A stretch of DNA of 64,000 nt, from contig JBBQZZ010000011.1 in NCBI GenBank assembly GCA_038207265.1, positions 1-64,000 of the forward strand, written 5' to 3'. Shown here one piece after another: positions 18,291 through 26,927 of the stretch (positions are counted from its first letter, which is position 1; each line of letters begins with the position of its first letter). The notes under the pieces are model-generated. The model did no database searches and was not told the DNA's origin. It was given only the letters and a program-made list of their open reading frames with translations. A program made the translations under genes and the position numbers. The DNA comes from JACMLD01 sp038207265. Its GTDB lineage: Bacteria > Bacteroidota > Bacteroidia > Chitinophagales > Chitinophagaceae.

Positions 18291-20744
18291 TTATTTGTTA
18301 CTGAATTGCATCTTAAATTTTATCCGCCGATCTATAAAATCTTTCCCACTCATTACCCATAGCGGATAATACTTGCCATTTGCCCATGTATCGATATAAG
18401 CGTCATAATATTTGCTGCCGGGGTTTCCATTTTGCCCGCCCGGGTATACTCCATAGGCTTCTGTCTGCGGTGTTAATGAAACGATCATTCTCCAGCTGGG
18501 ACCGTGATCCGTTTTTGTGGCATTAATAATATGTGTACCACCGCCAATGGGTAAGTGTAAACGACTGAGGGCAGGTAACCTTGTGAGGTGATTAATTCTT
18601 GTGTCTTTGAATTTAACCCAATCCAATTTTCCGTTTGCTTCCGCTTCTCTTAAAACAGGAATGGTTTTCTTAAATGCGGCGAGCAAATCATCGGCCAGTG
18701 TTTCTTTTTGTGGCGTGTTAATATTGTCAACATATTTATATGCAGAATCTCTCAGCAGACCTTCCAGCAATGTACTTTGATAAGGAAAAAACGAGGAATG
18801 TGTTTGCGCTGCTTCATCGGACCAAACAATTTTCTCAAGATTGTCCCATAAAACAGTAAAGACTACCGGGCCTGCTTCAGCCGTATCACTTCTCAGGTTC
18901 CAGTCTTTTAAAATGTTCCAATATTTTTTTTCGTCTTCATTCAATGATGATTCATTCATGTTTTTTAGTAACACCGGCCTTGCCATTTCGGCAAATACAT
19001 TGTAATTGTTTGTCTGCAATTCCATCATATCCTGCGGAGTGATATCAGCCATTTGAGTTAAACGCTTGTTGATTGTCCAACCCCGGTAATTTGGAAAACT
19101 TCCACCGATATAATAAGGGTAAGAAGTATCAACAGGTAGTTGATTGGCACTACTCACAAATCCTCTTTCCGGATTTACCTGGTGCGGGTTTTCTGATTGA
19201 GGTATAATTCCCTGCCAGCTATAACTGCTATCTATACCCGGCATAATAAAATCGCCCTGTCTTTTCCATTTAGCGGGGAACTCTCCCTGGCACCACATAG
19301 CTATATCACCATTCTTGGCAGCGAAGACACAGTTTTGTCCGGGTGTGTGTAAATTCTTTATAGCTTCCAAATAGTCATTGTAATTCTTTGCGCGATCCAA
19401 CTGGTAAAACATTTTCATTTCATTGCTGGCATCGTGTGCCTTCCATCTAACCGCATAACTCTTACCATCTTTTTTATGACTGTTATAATTGTCATCAAAA
19501 ATAACGGGACCGAATACTGTATAAGCCACTGTATCAATAAATGTTGGTTTGTCTTTTATTTTAATGTGCTCATAACGGAATTCTGTTTGTTTCCATTCAC
19601 CATTGTATAAATATGAACTGCGGGATGCATCTTTGAATTGAATAGTATAATAATCCCTAACATCCCTGCCGGCATTGGTAACACCAAATGCACAGCTATC
19701 ATTAAACCCAATGATCACCCCGGCTGCTGCAGGAAATGAAACTCCATAGACATTAAAATTTGGCGTCTTCAATTGTATTTCAAACCAAAGCGATGGAAGA
19801 TTCAACCCAAGGTGAGGATCATTACACAGTATTGGATAACCGCTCCTGGTTTTTTTACCATTGACTGCCCAGTTATTGCTTCCATTGTCTTTATTGGGTT
19901 TCAGAGGTTCTGCCGGTAACAAACTGCTGTCTTTACCAAATGTAAAATATAGTGAATCAGCAGAAGCAGGCGCTTTAACTGTTAGTGCCGGTTGATCAAA
20001 TAAAGTTCCTTTCTGAATAATTGCATCAAGAGAATCTGGCCTTATTGGATTGATGGTTTCAAAATCCAGCTTCGACATAACATTCCTGGCGGATGTATAT
20101 TCAAAATCATTTTCACTTCCAGCCAGATCATAAGCCATGTATTTAGTAAACAGCACTGTTTTTAAATTGGTCCAGGGTTCTGGCTGATAGCCGAGTAACT
20201 TATATTCCAACGGTAGTTGACTTCTTGTTAATGTTTTGATATAAGCGTTTACTCCCGCGGTATATGAATCACACATAAGTTTTGTAGCCGGATCTGATTC
20301 TACCAAAAGCAAAGATTTTTCGGCAGCATACCCCATACCCAGCCTCCGGAAATATCGATCTACTTTATTCAATACATCGAGGGTCCCACTTTTTTCCCCC
20401 ATTATTTCGCATAACCTTCCGGCAGCTGCATGGGTTTGAAATTCCATTTGCCATAAGCGGAATTTAGCATGAAGGTATCCTTCAACAAAAAAAGCGTCTT
20501 CGTCATTTTCAGCAAAAACATGGGGTATTAATCTGTCATCAAAATAAACTTCCGCGTTACCTTTCAAAGTTGGAAATATTAAATCTTCGGCATAGCTAAC
20601 ACCAGATGGTTCGGCATTTTGCCATAATCCTTCCTGTGGACTCAACAATGAACCCAAAGGAGCAGGTATTAAAAGTCTTGACCCGAATAAGATAATCAAT
20701 ACAATTGTTACAGATACAGTAACAATAAATGGGACCAATTTCAT
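18291..20744 (-). CDS. Penicillin acylase family protein (Ntn hydrolase)
   Basis: The protein is 817 aa with an N-terminal signal anchor (residues 5-23). The alpha part has GRLCEIMG and related motifs. The autocatalytic site is NGSNNWAVNG; the chain would be cut between Gly288 and Ser289 to free the Ser nucleophile. The later ILCNDPHLGLNLPSLWFE and GVSFPAAAGVIIGFND segments also fit the family. Members hydrolyse amides such as beta-lactam side chains or acyl-homoserine lactones; the natural substrate here is unknown. It is periplasmic. The small membrane protein at 17896 follows it. Confidence 0.92.
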   Translation of the reverse strand: MKLVPFIVTVSVTIVLIILFGSRLLIPAPLGSLLSPQEGLWQNAEPSGVSYAEDLIFPTLKGNAEVYFDDRLIPHVFAENDEDAFFVEGYLHAKFRLWQMEFQTHAAAGRLCEIMGEKSGTLDVLNKVDRYFRRLGMGYAAEKSLLLVESDPATKLMCDSYTAGVNAYIKTLTRSQLPLEYKLLGYQPEPWTNLKTVLFTKYMAYDLAGSENDFEYTSARNVMSKLDFETINPIRPDSLDAIIQKGTLFDQPALTVKAPASADSLYFTFGKDSSLLPAEPLKPNKDNGSNNWAVNGKKTRSGYPILCNDPHLGLNLPSLWFEIQLKTPNFNVYGVSFPAAAGVIIGFNDSCAFGVTNAGRDVRDYYTIQFKDASRSSYLYNGEWKQTEFRYEHIKIKDKPTFIDTVAYTVFGPVIFDDNYNSHKKDGKSYAVRWKAHDASNEMKMFYQLDRAKNYNDYLEAIKNLHTPGQNCVFAAKNGDIAMWCQGEFPAKWKRQGDFIMPGIDSSYSWQGIIPQSENPHQVNPERGFVSSANQLPVDTSYPYYIGGSFPNYRGWTINKRLTQMADITPQDMMELQTNNYNVFAEMARPVLLKNMNESSLNEDEKKYWNILKDWNLRSDTAEAGPVVFTVLWDNLEKIVWSDEAAQTHSSFFPYQSTLLEGLLRDSAYKYVDNINTPQKETLADDLLAAFKKTIPVLREAEANGKLDWVKFKDTRINHLTRLPALSRLHLPIGGGTHIINATKTDHGPSWRMIVSLTPQTEAYGVYPGGQNGNPGSKYYDAYIDTWANGKYYPLWVMSGKDFIDRRIKFKMQFSNK

Positions 20745-20928
20745 AAGTTTCTTTTAATGAATTACCGAATTTAAAGGATTTTTTACTGGAATAAGAACCA
20801 GGCAATCATAACTGTTAAAGTAGCATCCCCCTTTTTTTGCATTTAGTTCACAACTACCAGCACGATCTTTTCTCTCAACACCCTGAATAAGTAAATAACC
20901 TATTAACGACGAGATTTGCAACTTTTAC

Positions 20929-20950
20929 GTATTACCATAAAATTGTATTG
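20929..20950 (+). repeat. Copy 1 of a shared block in the 21 kb gap
   Basis: The block TATTACCATAAAATTGTATTG recurs as TATTACCACTTAATTGTATTG at 21364. The copies differ at three or four central positions. Each lies before a plus-strand terminator, so it may be a promoter element or regulator site. Confidence 0.45.
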
Positions 20951-21003
20951 TTGAGGGCTGTAACATTCAGGAATTTTGTGTCGTCATATAAGTAGGGAAG
21001 AAA

Positions 21004-21171
21004 TTAAATCCTTCCAAGCATTAAACCAGCACTACCATAAATAGTCAAACCAGTGATAAAGATCATGAAAGCAAAGAAAACATATACGCACGGAATAGAA
21101 AAGAAAGTATTGGGTGTCTTATTCATTGCTCTCTTAATATTAAGCCTCATATAAATAAACGAATTTCTCAT
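21004..21171 (-). CDS. Possible small membrane peptide, antisense to a plus-strand frame
   Basis: A frame of 55 codons from ATG 21171 (or 40 from ATG 21123). It has one or two hydrophobic helices (VYVFFAFMIFITGL) and a Gly-rich end. A plus-strand terminator sits just upstream, so a minus-strand transcript would have to start between that hairpin and the ATG. The overlapping plus-strand frame at 21065 is the rival. Only one of the two is likely to be real; no family recognised. Confidence 0.25.
   Translation of the reverse strand: MRNSFIYMRLNIKRAMNKTPNTFFSIPCVYVFFAFMIFITGLTIYGSAGLMLGRI
21065..21154 (+). CDS. Possible 29-residue membrane peptide followed by a terminator
   Basis: The frame reads a basic N-terminus (MKAKKTYTHGIEKK) and a hydrophobic end (VLGVLFIALLILSLI), then TAA 38 bases before a strong plus-strand terminator. 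That placement is what supports it. It could be a small single-pass protein, or the transcript could be a non-coding RNA. No family is recognised, and no strong ribosome binding site is visible, which is usual in this phylum. Confidence 0.35.
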   Translation: MKAKKTYTHGIEKKVLGVLFIALLILSLI

Positions 21172-21191
21172 AAGCAGTCGTTTTGGTTGAT

Positions 21192-21226
21192 GATACCCCG
21201 GATTCTTCCGGGGTATCACTTTTTAA
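21192..21226 (+). terminator. Intrinsic terminator of an orphan plus-strand unit
   Basis: The stem GATACCCCGG / CCGGGGTATC has ten paired bases around loop ATTCTT, followed by ACTTTTT on the plus strand. The minus-strand side has no T run. No annotated plus-strand gene precedes it, only the 29-residue frame at 21065. Confidence 0.75.
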
Positions 21227-21363
21227 TGACTTTTTTGACCTTATTGGCTAGTGGTAAACAGGTATTTTTCAAATTAGTCAATTAATGCTAAAATTTACCA
21301 ACTATCCGTTAAAATCACTGTCATCAAGGGTTTCATCAGATCAACGACCGTACAATTTTCAGG

Positions 21364-21384
21364 TATTACCACTTAATTGTATTG
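21364..21384 (+). repeat. Copy 2 of the shared block in the 21 kb gap
   Basis: TATTACCACTTAATTGTATTG matches the block at 20929. It overlaps a TTACCACT motif (reverse of AGTGGTAA) at 21366-21373. It lies about 110 bases before the second terminator. Confidence 0.45.
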
Positions 21385-21394
21385 CATACAGTGT

Positions 21395-21525
21395 TTTAAT
21401 ACCGCAACTTTGTTTTATCAAATTATTATTACACTGGACAATTAGTTAAGCATAGGCAGTTTTAGAGGTTGTTAATCCGCGTCTAACCCAACACCGGCTC
21501 CCACGAAAACAGGAGCCGGTTTTTA
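21395..21525 (+). ncRNA. Candidate short RNA ending at a strong terminator
   Basis: No convincing protein frame covers this stretch, but it ends in a strong plus-strand terminator and is preceded by the shared block at 21364. The 5' end is a guess from the position of the AT-rich block. Family unknown. Confidence 0.3.
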
Positions 21526-21527
21526 TT
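21491..21527 (+). terminator. Intrinsic terminator of the second orphan unit
   Basis: ACCGGCTCC and GGAGCCGGT pair perfectly (nine bases) around a CACGAAAACA loop, followed by TTTTATTT on the plus strand. The bioF stop on the opposite strand lies only a few bases away, but the T run is on the wrong side to serve bioF. Confidence 0.8.
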
Positions 21528-21532
21528 TGCCC

Positions 21533-22615
21533 TTACTTGAGTGCCTGAATTAATAATGCCAATTCGGCTTCTGTGTTGAATGCATGCAATATAATGCGCA
21601 AACGCTCACTTCCCTTCGGTACCGTTGGATAGCGTATGGCACGTATGTCCAGGTTTTTTTCCTGGCAGCGGAGCGCCAGCTTTTTGGCAAAATCATTTCC
21701 CTGAACAATTACCGCATGCAAAGGAGTAGTACTTATTAATTTTTCATAACGGATATCCTCAGCCTGAAATTTTTTCACAAGGTTATTCAATTGCTCTCTT
21801 TCATTGTTCAAATAAGGAAAAATTTTATAGGTATTTTTAATTGCCTGAACGGTTGCCGCTGGTAATGCAGTGGTATAGATAAATGAGCGTGAAAAATTAA
21901 CCAGGTAGTTTCGCAGTAGATCCGAACCCAGCACTATGGCACCATGACAACCTAACGCTTTACCAAAAGTATGTATACGCGCAAAACAAAATTCCTGTAA
22001 GTTAAGGTGCTGAACCAACCCGGCTCCTTTCGTTCCTATTACGCCCGTAGCATGTGCTTCATCAACTATTAAATGCGCACCAAATACTTGACATAGCTTT
22101 ACAATTTCTGCCAGGGGAGGCATGTCTCCATCCATTGAAAAGACAGATTCAGTTACCACGAAAATATTTCCTTTTGCCTGCTTCAGTTTCTTTTCCAGAT
22201 CTTCCAAATGATTATGTTGAAAAGAAAAGGATGCTGCCAGGCTAAGCCTTATGCCATCCCGGATAGATGCATGGGACAAATAATCATACAGTACCGTGTC
22301 TCCCCTTTGTGGAACACAACTTAACAAACCAATGTTGGCATCATAACCGGAATTATAGATGAGGCCGGCTTTGGCGTAATGAAAATCAGCAATAAACTTT
22401 TCAGTCTCTTCTATCAATTCGGAATTTCCAGTTAGCAATCTTGAACCCGTACTTCCGCTTGCCAATTCACCGGGAATTTTTAATAACCCCTTTTTTACAA
22501 TACCCAGGTAATCGTTTGAACAAAAATCAATCTTGCCATTGGGAAGAATCAGTTGCCGGTAAGCCCGCTGGCTGACTCGTTCTTCTATTTTTTTATATAG
22601 AAAATCTTCATTCAT
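21533..22615 (-). CDS. bioF: 8-amino-7-oxononanoate synthase-like PLP-dependent acyltransferase
   Basis: The protein is 360 aa from ATG 22615. It shows the alpha-oxoamine synthase pattern: FCSNDYLGI near the start, GSTGSRLLTGN, SMDGDMPPLAEI, the cofactor aspartate in LIVDEAHATGVIG, and the PLP lysine in HTFGKALGCHGA (Lys219). The length is slightly below the usual 380-400. BioF joins pimeloyl-ACP or -CoA with alanine in biotin synthesis; the close relative Kbl acts on glycine. No other biotin gene is nearby, so the exact reaction is inferred. It is divergent from miaE with a 46-base gap. Confidence 0.8.
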   Translation of the reverse strand: MNEDFLYKKIEERVSQRAYRQLILPNGKIDFCSNDYLGIVKKGLLKIPGELASGSTGSRLLTGNSELIEETEKFIADFHYAKAGLIYNSGYDANIGLLSCVPQRGDTVLYDYLSHASIRDGIRLSLAASFSFQHNHLEDLEKKLKQAKGNIFVVTESVFSMDGDMPPLAEIVKLCQVFGAHLIVDEAHATGVIGTKGAGLVQHLNLQEFCFARIHTFGKALGCHGAIVLGSDLLRNYLVNFSRSFIYTTALPAATVQAIKNTYKIFPYLNNEREQLNNLVKKFQAEDIRYEKLISTTPLHAVIVQGNDFAKKLALRCQEKNLDIRAIRYPTVPKGSERLRIILHAFNTEAELALLIQALK

Positions 22616-22661
22616 ATCTTTACGCGCCAAATATCCTTTAATACTTTAATTGTAAAAAATA

Positions 22662-23267
22662 ATGCTGAGCGCAGACATAAAAAATATACTGGGATTGCAT
22701 TTACCAACTGATCCACGATGGGTAGATTTGGCAGGTATTTCAATGGAAGCAATTCTTACCGATCATGCTTATTGCGAACAGAAAGCAGCATTGAGCTGCA
22801 TTTCATTGATTCAAAAATATTCAGATAAAGAATTACTGATAAAAGAATTGTCTCCCATTGTTACAGAAGAATGGGGACATTTTCGTCTCGTGCTGGCGGA
22901 ACTGCACAAGCGAAAATTAAAACTGGGATTGCAACGAAAAGACCTTTATGTAAATAAATTACTGGAATTTCAGCGCAAAGGCGGCCGAACTGTAGAACGT
23001 TTTTTAGATCAACTGCTAACGATGGCATTAATAGAAGCAAGAAGTTGTGAGCGCTTCAAAAGACTAAGTGAAGGATTGAACGATGAATACATGCGCCATT
23101 TTTATCGCCGGTTTATGGAAAGTGAAGCAGGTCATTACACATTATTCATAGCACTGGCAGAGCATTACATAGATAAAGAACAAGTGCGCACCCGCTGGAC
23201 GGAATGGTTAAACTATGAGGCAGGGATTATTAAGGATCTCGAAGTCAGGGGCGATCGCATACATTAA
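22662..23267 (+). CDS. miaE: tRNA-(ms2io6A) hydroxylase-like di-iron protein
   Basis: The protein is 201 aa with a ferritin-like four-helix fold. Iron-ligand motifs are HAYCEQKAAL, EEWGHFRLVL, MALIEARSCERF and ESEAGHYTLF, the arrangement of Glu and His pairs seen in MiaE. The enzyme hydroxylates the isopentenyl group of ms2i6A37 in tRNA. Length and motif order fit the family well. A GH109-like gene follows after 74 bases. Confidence 0.9.
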   Translation: MLSADIKNILGLHLPTDPRWVDLAGISMEAILTDHAYCEQKAALSCISLIQKYSDKELLIKELSPIVTEEWGHFRLVLAELHKRKLKLGLQRKDLYVNKLLEFQRKGGRTVERFLDQLLTMALIEARSCERFKRLSEGLNDEYMRHFYRRFMESEAGHYTLFIALAEHYIDKEQVRTRWTEWLNYEAGIIKDLEVRGDRIH

Positions 23268-23341
23268 TGAAACAGGTATCGGATATCAGGTATCCTACAT
23301 CAGAAATAAAATTCTATCTTTCCGCCCCAACAAATTGCATT

Positions 23342-24694
23342 ATGAAAAGAAGAACTTTTGTACAAAACAGCCTGCTGGCTGCTACAGCCGTAAGTATTAT
23401 TCCATCATCCCGTTTAATGGCCAATGAAGACAAAAAGGTAAAACTGGCTTTTATTGGCGTGGGCCTGCGCGGTCAAAACCACCTCGACAATGCACTGCGA
23501 AGAGCAGATGTGGATGTAATAGCCATTTGTGATGTGGATGATCGCATGCTAACGATGTCAGCAGATATCATTAAGAAATCCGGTAAAACCATGCCACAGG
23601 TTTTTAAAGGTGACCCTTATGCTTATAGAAAATTATTGGAACTTAAAAATATAGATGCCGTAATTATTGCAACACCCTGGGAATGGCACAATCCAATGAT
23701 CATGGATAGCTTGCAAGCCGGGATTAAATACATTGGTACCGAAGTTATTCTCGGTATTACACTGGATGATCACTGGAAAATAGTGCATGAAGCTGAAAAA
23801 CAAAAAGCACATGTTACCATGCTCGAAAATGTTTGTTACCGCCGTGATGTAATGGCTGTAATGAATATGGTTCGCCAGGGAATTTTTGGAGAACTCATAC
23901 ACCTGCAGGGAGGATATCAACATGATCTGCGGGGCGTAAAATTCAACAACGGAGTTGATCCTTATGATAGCGGAGCTGAATTTGGCGACAAAGGATTTTC
24001 AGAGGCGCGCTGGAGAACAAATCATTCTGTTCATCGTAACGGTGACCTATATCCCACACATGGCATTGGTCCCGTAGCCCAAATGCTGAACATCAATCGC
24101 GGCAACCGGTTTTTATCTTTGAATTCATTTGCTACCAAGAGCCGCGGCCTGCATGAATATATAATAAGTAAGGGGGGTGCCAATCATCCCAATGCAAAAG
24201 TAGAATTCAAACTCGGCGACATCGTTACCACGCATATCAAATGCGTAAATGGAGAAACTATTTTATTGGAACACGACACAAATCTTCCCCGCCCCTATTC
24301 TCTTGGTTTCAGGGTGCAGGGAACAAAAGGATTATGGATGGATGTGAATCATTCAATCTATATTGAAGGATTGGCAGCAAAACCTCACCAGTGGGATGAT
24401 GCCAAAACATGGCTGGATAAATATGACCATCCATTATGGACGAGGTGGAGCAAGGAAACGGAAAATGCAGGTCATGGTGGTATGGATTTTTTTGTATTGC
24501 ATGGATTTGTAGAAGCTGTCAAACGCAAAGTGGCCACTCCAATGGATGTGTACGATGCAGCCGCCTGGAGTGCCATTACACCACTGAGTGAAATGAGTAT
24601 TGATTTGGGTAATCAAACAGTGGATTTCCCTGATTTCACCAGCGGACAATGGATGTACCGGAAAAATGAATTTGCTTTAACAGATGCATTTTGA
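23342..24694 (+). CDS. Gfo/Idh/MocA oxidoreductase, GH109-like, with twin-arginine signal
   Basis: The protein is 450 aa from ATG 23342. A Tat-like leader MKRRTFVQNSLLAATAVSI precedes the Rossmann domain with FIGVGLRGQNHLDNAL. Later GH109 landmarks include WEWHNPM, LENVCYRRDVMAVMNMV and the segment NGDLYPTHGIGPVAQMLNIN. GH109 enzymes such as the Elizabethkingia NagA remove alpha-N-acetylgalactosamine by an NAD-dependent redox mechanism. An in-frame upstream extension to 23267 overlaps miaE by one base but lacks a signal. The next gene resembles N-acetylhexosamine kinases. Confidence 0.8.
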   Translation: MKRRTFVQNSLLAATAVSIIPSSRLMANEDKKVKLAFIGVGLRGQNHLDNALRRADVDVIAICDVDDRMLTMSADIIKKSGKTMPQVFKGDPYAYRKLLELKNIDAVIIATPWEWHNPMIMDSLQAGIKYIGTEVILGITLDDHWKIVHEAEKQKAHVTMLENVCYRRDVMAVMNMVRQGIFGELIHLQGGYQHDLRGVKFNNGVDPYDSGAEFGDKGFSEARWRTNHSVHRNGDLYPTHGIGPVAQMLNINRGNRFLSLNSFATKSRGLHEYIISKGGANHPNAKVEFKLGDIVTTHIKCVNGETILLEHDTNLPRPYSLGFRVQGTKGLWMDVNHSIYIEGLAAKPHQWDDAKTWLDKYDHPLWTRWSKETENAGHGGMDFFVLHGFVEAVKRKVATPMDVYDAAAWSAITPLSEMSIDLGNQTVDFPDFTSGQWMYRKNEFALTDAF

Positions 24695-24804
24695 GGATTG
24701 TAAACAATTGCAATTTGTTATTGATCTACTAGAACCTGCCCTGCGTATGGAGGGGGTATGGACACTCATCCATTTGATTAAAATGCAGTGATTAAATTTC
24801 GGAG

Positions 24805-25851
24805 ATGAATGAATTAATCATAGAAAAAGCGGCGGTACAATTTGGCAAGGGAGTACCTGACATTTCACCATTGGGTGAAGGACTTATTCACCGTACTTAT
24901 AAAGTGAATTTTACTTTAAGCAACCCGATCGTTTTACAATGCATTAATCAAACAACATTTAGTCAACCCGAAAACATAATTAATAATTACCGCCTCATCC
25001 AGGATTATTTGGAACAACATCCATCATCCTGTGTACCACGATTATTAAGGTCCAACCAGGGAAAATATTATTGGATAGATGCTGAAGAAAATTTCTGGCG
25101 TGCTACAGATTTCATTCAGGGTTCTTACGCACCTGCAATTCCCAACAACACTGCGGAAGTCTATACGGCAGCAAAATGTTTTGCCCAGTTTACAAAATCG
25201 CTAAGCGGGCTATCTCCTGATCAATTTGATGTTATCATACCCCGTTTTCACAATTTAAATTTCCGTTACCGGCAATTTGAAGAAATCGTTAAAGGGGCAC
25301 ACATCAAAAGATTATTAAAGGCAACACATGTAATTTCTGAAATCAGGGATCATATATGGTTGGTCGATTTTTATAATACTGTTGAAACCGATGAAACAGA
25401 TTATCCCACCCGTATCATGCACCACGATTGCAAAATCAGCAATATACTTTTTGATCAATCCAGTAAGGCTGTTATCTGCCCGGTAGATTTAGATACTGTC
25501 ATGCCCGGAAAATATTTTTCTGATATAGGCGATATGATTCGTACCATGGCCTGCTCTGAACAGGAAAACAGCAATGCATGGGAACAAATTGATGTAAAGG
25601 CAGACTGTTATGATGCCATTATCAAAGGCTATATGGAAGGGATGGGTGATGGTTTAACAGCCGCTGAGAAAAAGAATATTCATCATTCCGGATTACTCCT
25701 TACTTATATGCAATGCATCCGCTTTGTCACAGACTTTCTGAATAATGACATTTATTATAAAACAAGTTACCCGGAGCAAAACCTCAACCGGGCTCTCAAT
25801 CAAATAATATTACTTGAAAAGCTGGAGGCGTACGTTTCAAAATTACTATAG
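24805..25851 (+). CDS. Phosphotransferase (APH fold), resembles N-acetylhexosamine 1-kinase
   Basis: The protein is 348 aa. The kinase-like fold is shown by MHHDCKISNILFD (catalytic loop, Asp as base) and PVDLDTVMPGKYFSDIGDMIR (metal-binding Asp). The DLDTVMPG pattern resembles NahK, which phosphorylates GlcNAc or GalNAc at C1; other APH-fold relatives such as choline or homoserine kinases are possible. A GGAG box lies directly before the start. The upstream GH109-like enzyme would release GalNAc, which makes the sugar-kinase reading attractive. The substrate remains an inference. Confidence 0.65.
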   Translation: MNELIIEKAAVQFGKGVPDISPLGEGLIHRTYKVNFTLSNPIVLQCINQTTFSQPENIINNYRLIQDYLEQHPSSCVPRLLRSNQGKYYWIDAEENFWRATDFIQGSYAPAIPNNTAEVYTAAKCFAQFTKSLSGLSPDQFDVIIPRFHNLNFRYRQFEEIVKGAHIKRLLKATHVISEIRDHIWLVDFYNTVETDETDYPTRIMHHDCKISNILFDQSSKAVICPVDLDTVMPGKYFSDIGDMIRTMACSEQENSNAWEQIDVKADCYDAIIKGYMEGMGDGLTAAEKKNIHHSGLLLTYMQCIRFVTDFLNNDIYYKTSYPEQNLNRALNQIILLEKLEAYVSKLL

Positions 25852-25869
25852 TCTTCTCATGTACCAAAC

Positions 25870-25916
25870 CACCGTTGTCTTTTATTAATCTTCCATATTA
25901 TTTAAGGACTACGGTG
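25870..25916. terminator. Inverted repeat between convergent genes
   Basis: CACCGTTGTC and GACTACGGTG pair at nine of ten positions across a 27-base AT-rich loop, exactly between two convergent stop codons. Neither side has a T run, so it may be a weak bidirectional terminator or a transcript 3' structure. Confidence 0.35.
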
Positions 25917-25920
25917 ATTA

Positions 25921-26925
25921 CTAAGCACCAAAATAATTCAATTCATCATCCAGTTTCAGAAACGGAAATTTCCTTTTAAGCTCTTTTGATTTTTCCAAAT
26001 GCGTTGCCAAAAACATTTGATGTGCTTTGGTGGCAGGTTGAAAAGGTTTGTGTTTCCGGGCGGTGACAATTTTTTTAACTTCTTCCATTAATTGCCTGGA
26101 TGGCTCATCAATGCAGGACAGTGCAAATTTCTCCAGTACAAATTCCGTTGCAGGGTAATTAGGGTGCACCATATCTATATCATAGAACCGATAATCGCGT
26201 AATACATCAATCACCAGTTCATAGGCGGGGAAATAATAAAGGCGCTCAAATTTATTAACCAGGTGATGAACCGATTCAATCAGTCTCGCCTTGCTTCGGT
26301 TGTTTTCCACCACGCCGTCGCGAATATGACGTACAGGACTAACCGTAAAGATGATTTTCAGTTTTGAATTAAAATGAAACAATTGGTGAATACAGTTATC
26401 CAGCACCGCGTTGATTTCTTCGATGCTCATCAGGTGCTTGTTGAACCATTGAGCAGGTGCGCGGTGGCAATTGGCAACCGCTGTATTTTCCATGGTGTTC
26501 GACCCGTTCGCGGAAGCAACAGCGGTTAGCCGGTATGAAAAAGAAGAACCCAGTGTAATGATTATCCAATCAGCCTGCTTTAAAAACGCATGGGCCTTAT
26601 CTTGTGCCCCGTTGATCAAATTTAAACATGCATCCATACTTGTATTAGAATAAATGCTATGGTGATGCCAGCTTTGCCAAAGTTCATTCTGGAAAAAAAG
26701 ATCCTCCTTCGAATATTTTGTATTTTGAACATAAGAAACCAGGCTACTCGATACGCTATAGGGATCAAACAATATACCGTTGGGATTTTGAATGACTTCA
26801 AATTTTAATTCCTGTAATTTATTACCTATATGTTCTGTAAAACAGGACCCAACCAACAGCAACTTATCATTGTAACCAAGTTGTTGTGGCAAAGGACTGA
26901 TATGAATGGGTAACTGAAATTCCAT
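25921..26925 (-). CDS. GSCFA domain protein
   Basis: The protein is 334 aa. The defining motif appears as LLVGSCFTEHIGNKL near residue 25, followed by PNGILFDPYSVSSSL. Later conserved blocks are ITLGSSFSYRLT, VANCHR and FTVSPVRHIRDG, with DMVHPNYPATEFV, which resembles the SGNH hydrolase D-x-x-H. GSCFA proteins are common in Bacteroidota and probably act as esterases or transferases, but no substrate is established. It is the last gene of the HMG-CoA lyase operon, three bases after the preceding stop. Confidence 0.9.
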   Translation of the reverse strand: MEFQLPIHISPLPQQLGYNDKLLLVGSCFTEHIGNKLQELKFEVIQNPNGILFDPYSVSSSLVSYVQNTKYSKEDLFFQNELWQSWHHHSIYSNTSMDACLNLINGAQDKAHAFLKQADWIIITLGSSFSYRLTAVASANGSNTMENTAVANCHRAPAQWFNKHLMSIEEINAVLDNCIHQLFHFNSKLKIIFTVSPVRHIRDGVVENNRSKARLIESVHHLVNKFERLYYFPAYELVIDVLRDYRFYDIDMVHPNYPATEFVLEKFALSCIDEPSRQLMEEVKKIVTARKHKPFQPATKAHQMFLATHLEKSKELKRKFPFLKLDDELNYFGA

Positions 26926-26927
26926 GA

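Larger units (their letters stand above)
20745..21532. other. 788-base gap with two plus-strand terminators and no confirmed gene
   Basis: Both flanking genes are on the minus strand, yet two intrinsic terminators read on the plus strand end within the gap (21192 and 21492). A shared block, GTATTACCAnnnAATTGTATTG in outline, precedes each at 20929 and 21364. This looks like two short plus-strand transcription units. Details are given in the separate entries. Confidence 0.5.

Noticed and set aside
21284..21448. 54-codon plus-strand frame before the second orphan terminator
   Set aside because: It covers the shared AT-rich block and has no recognisable features; a non-coding transcript is more likely.
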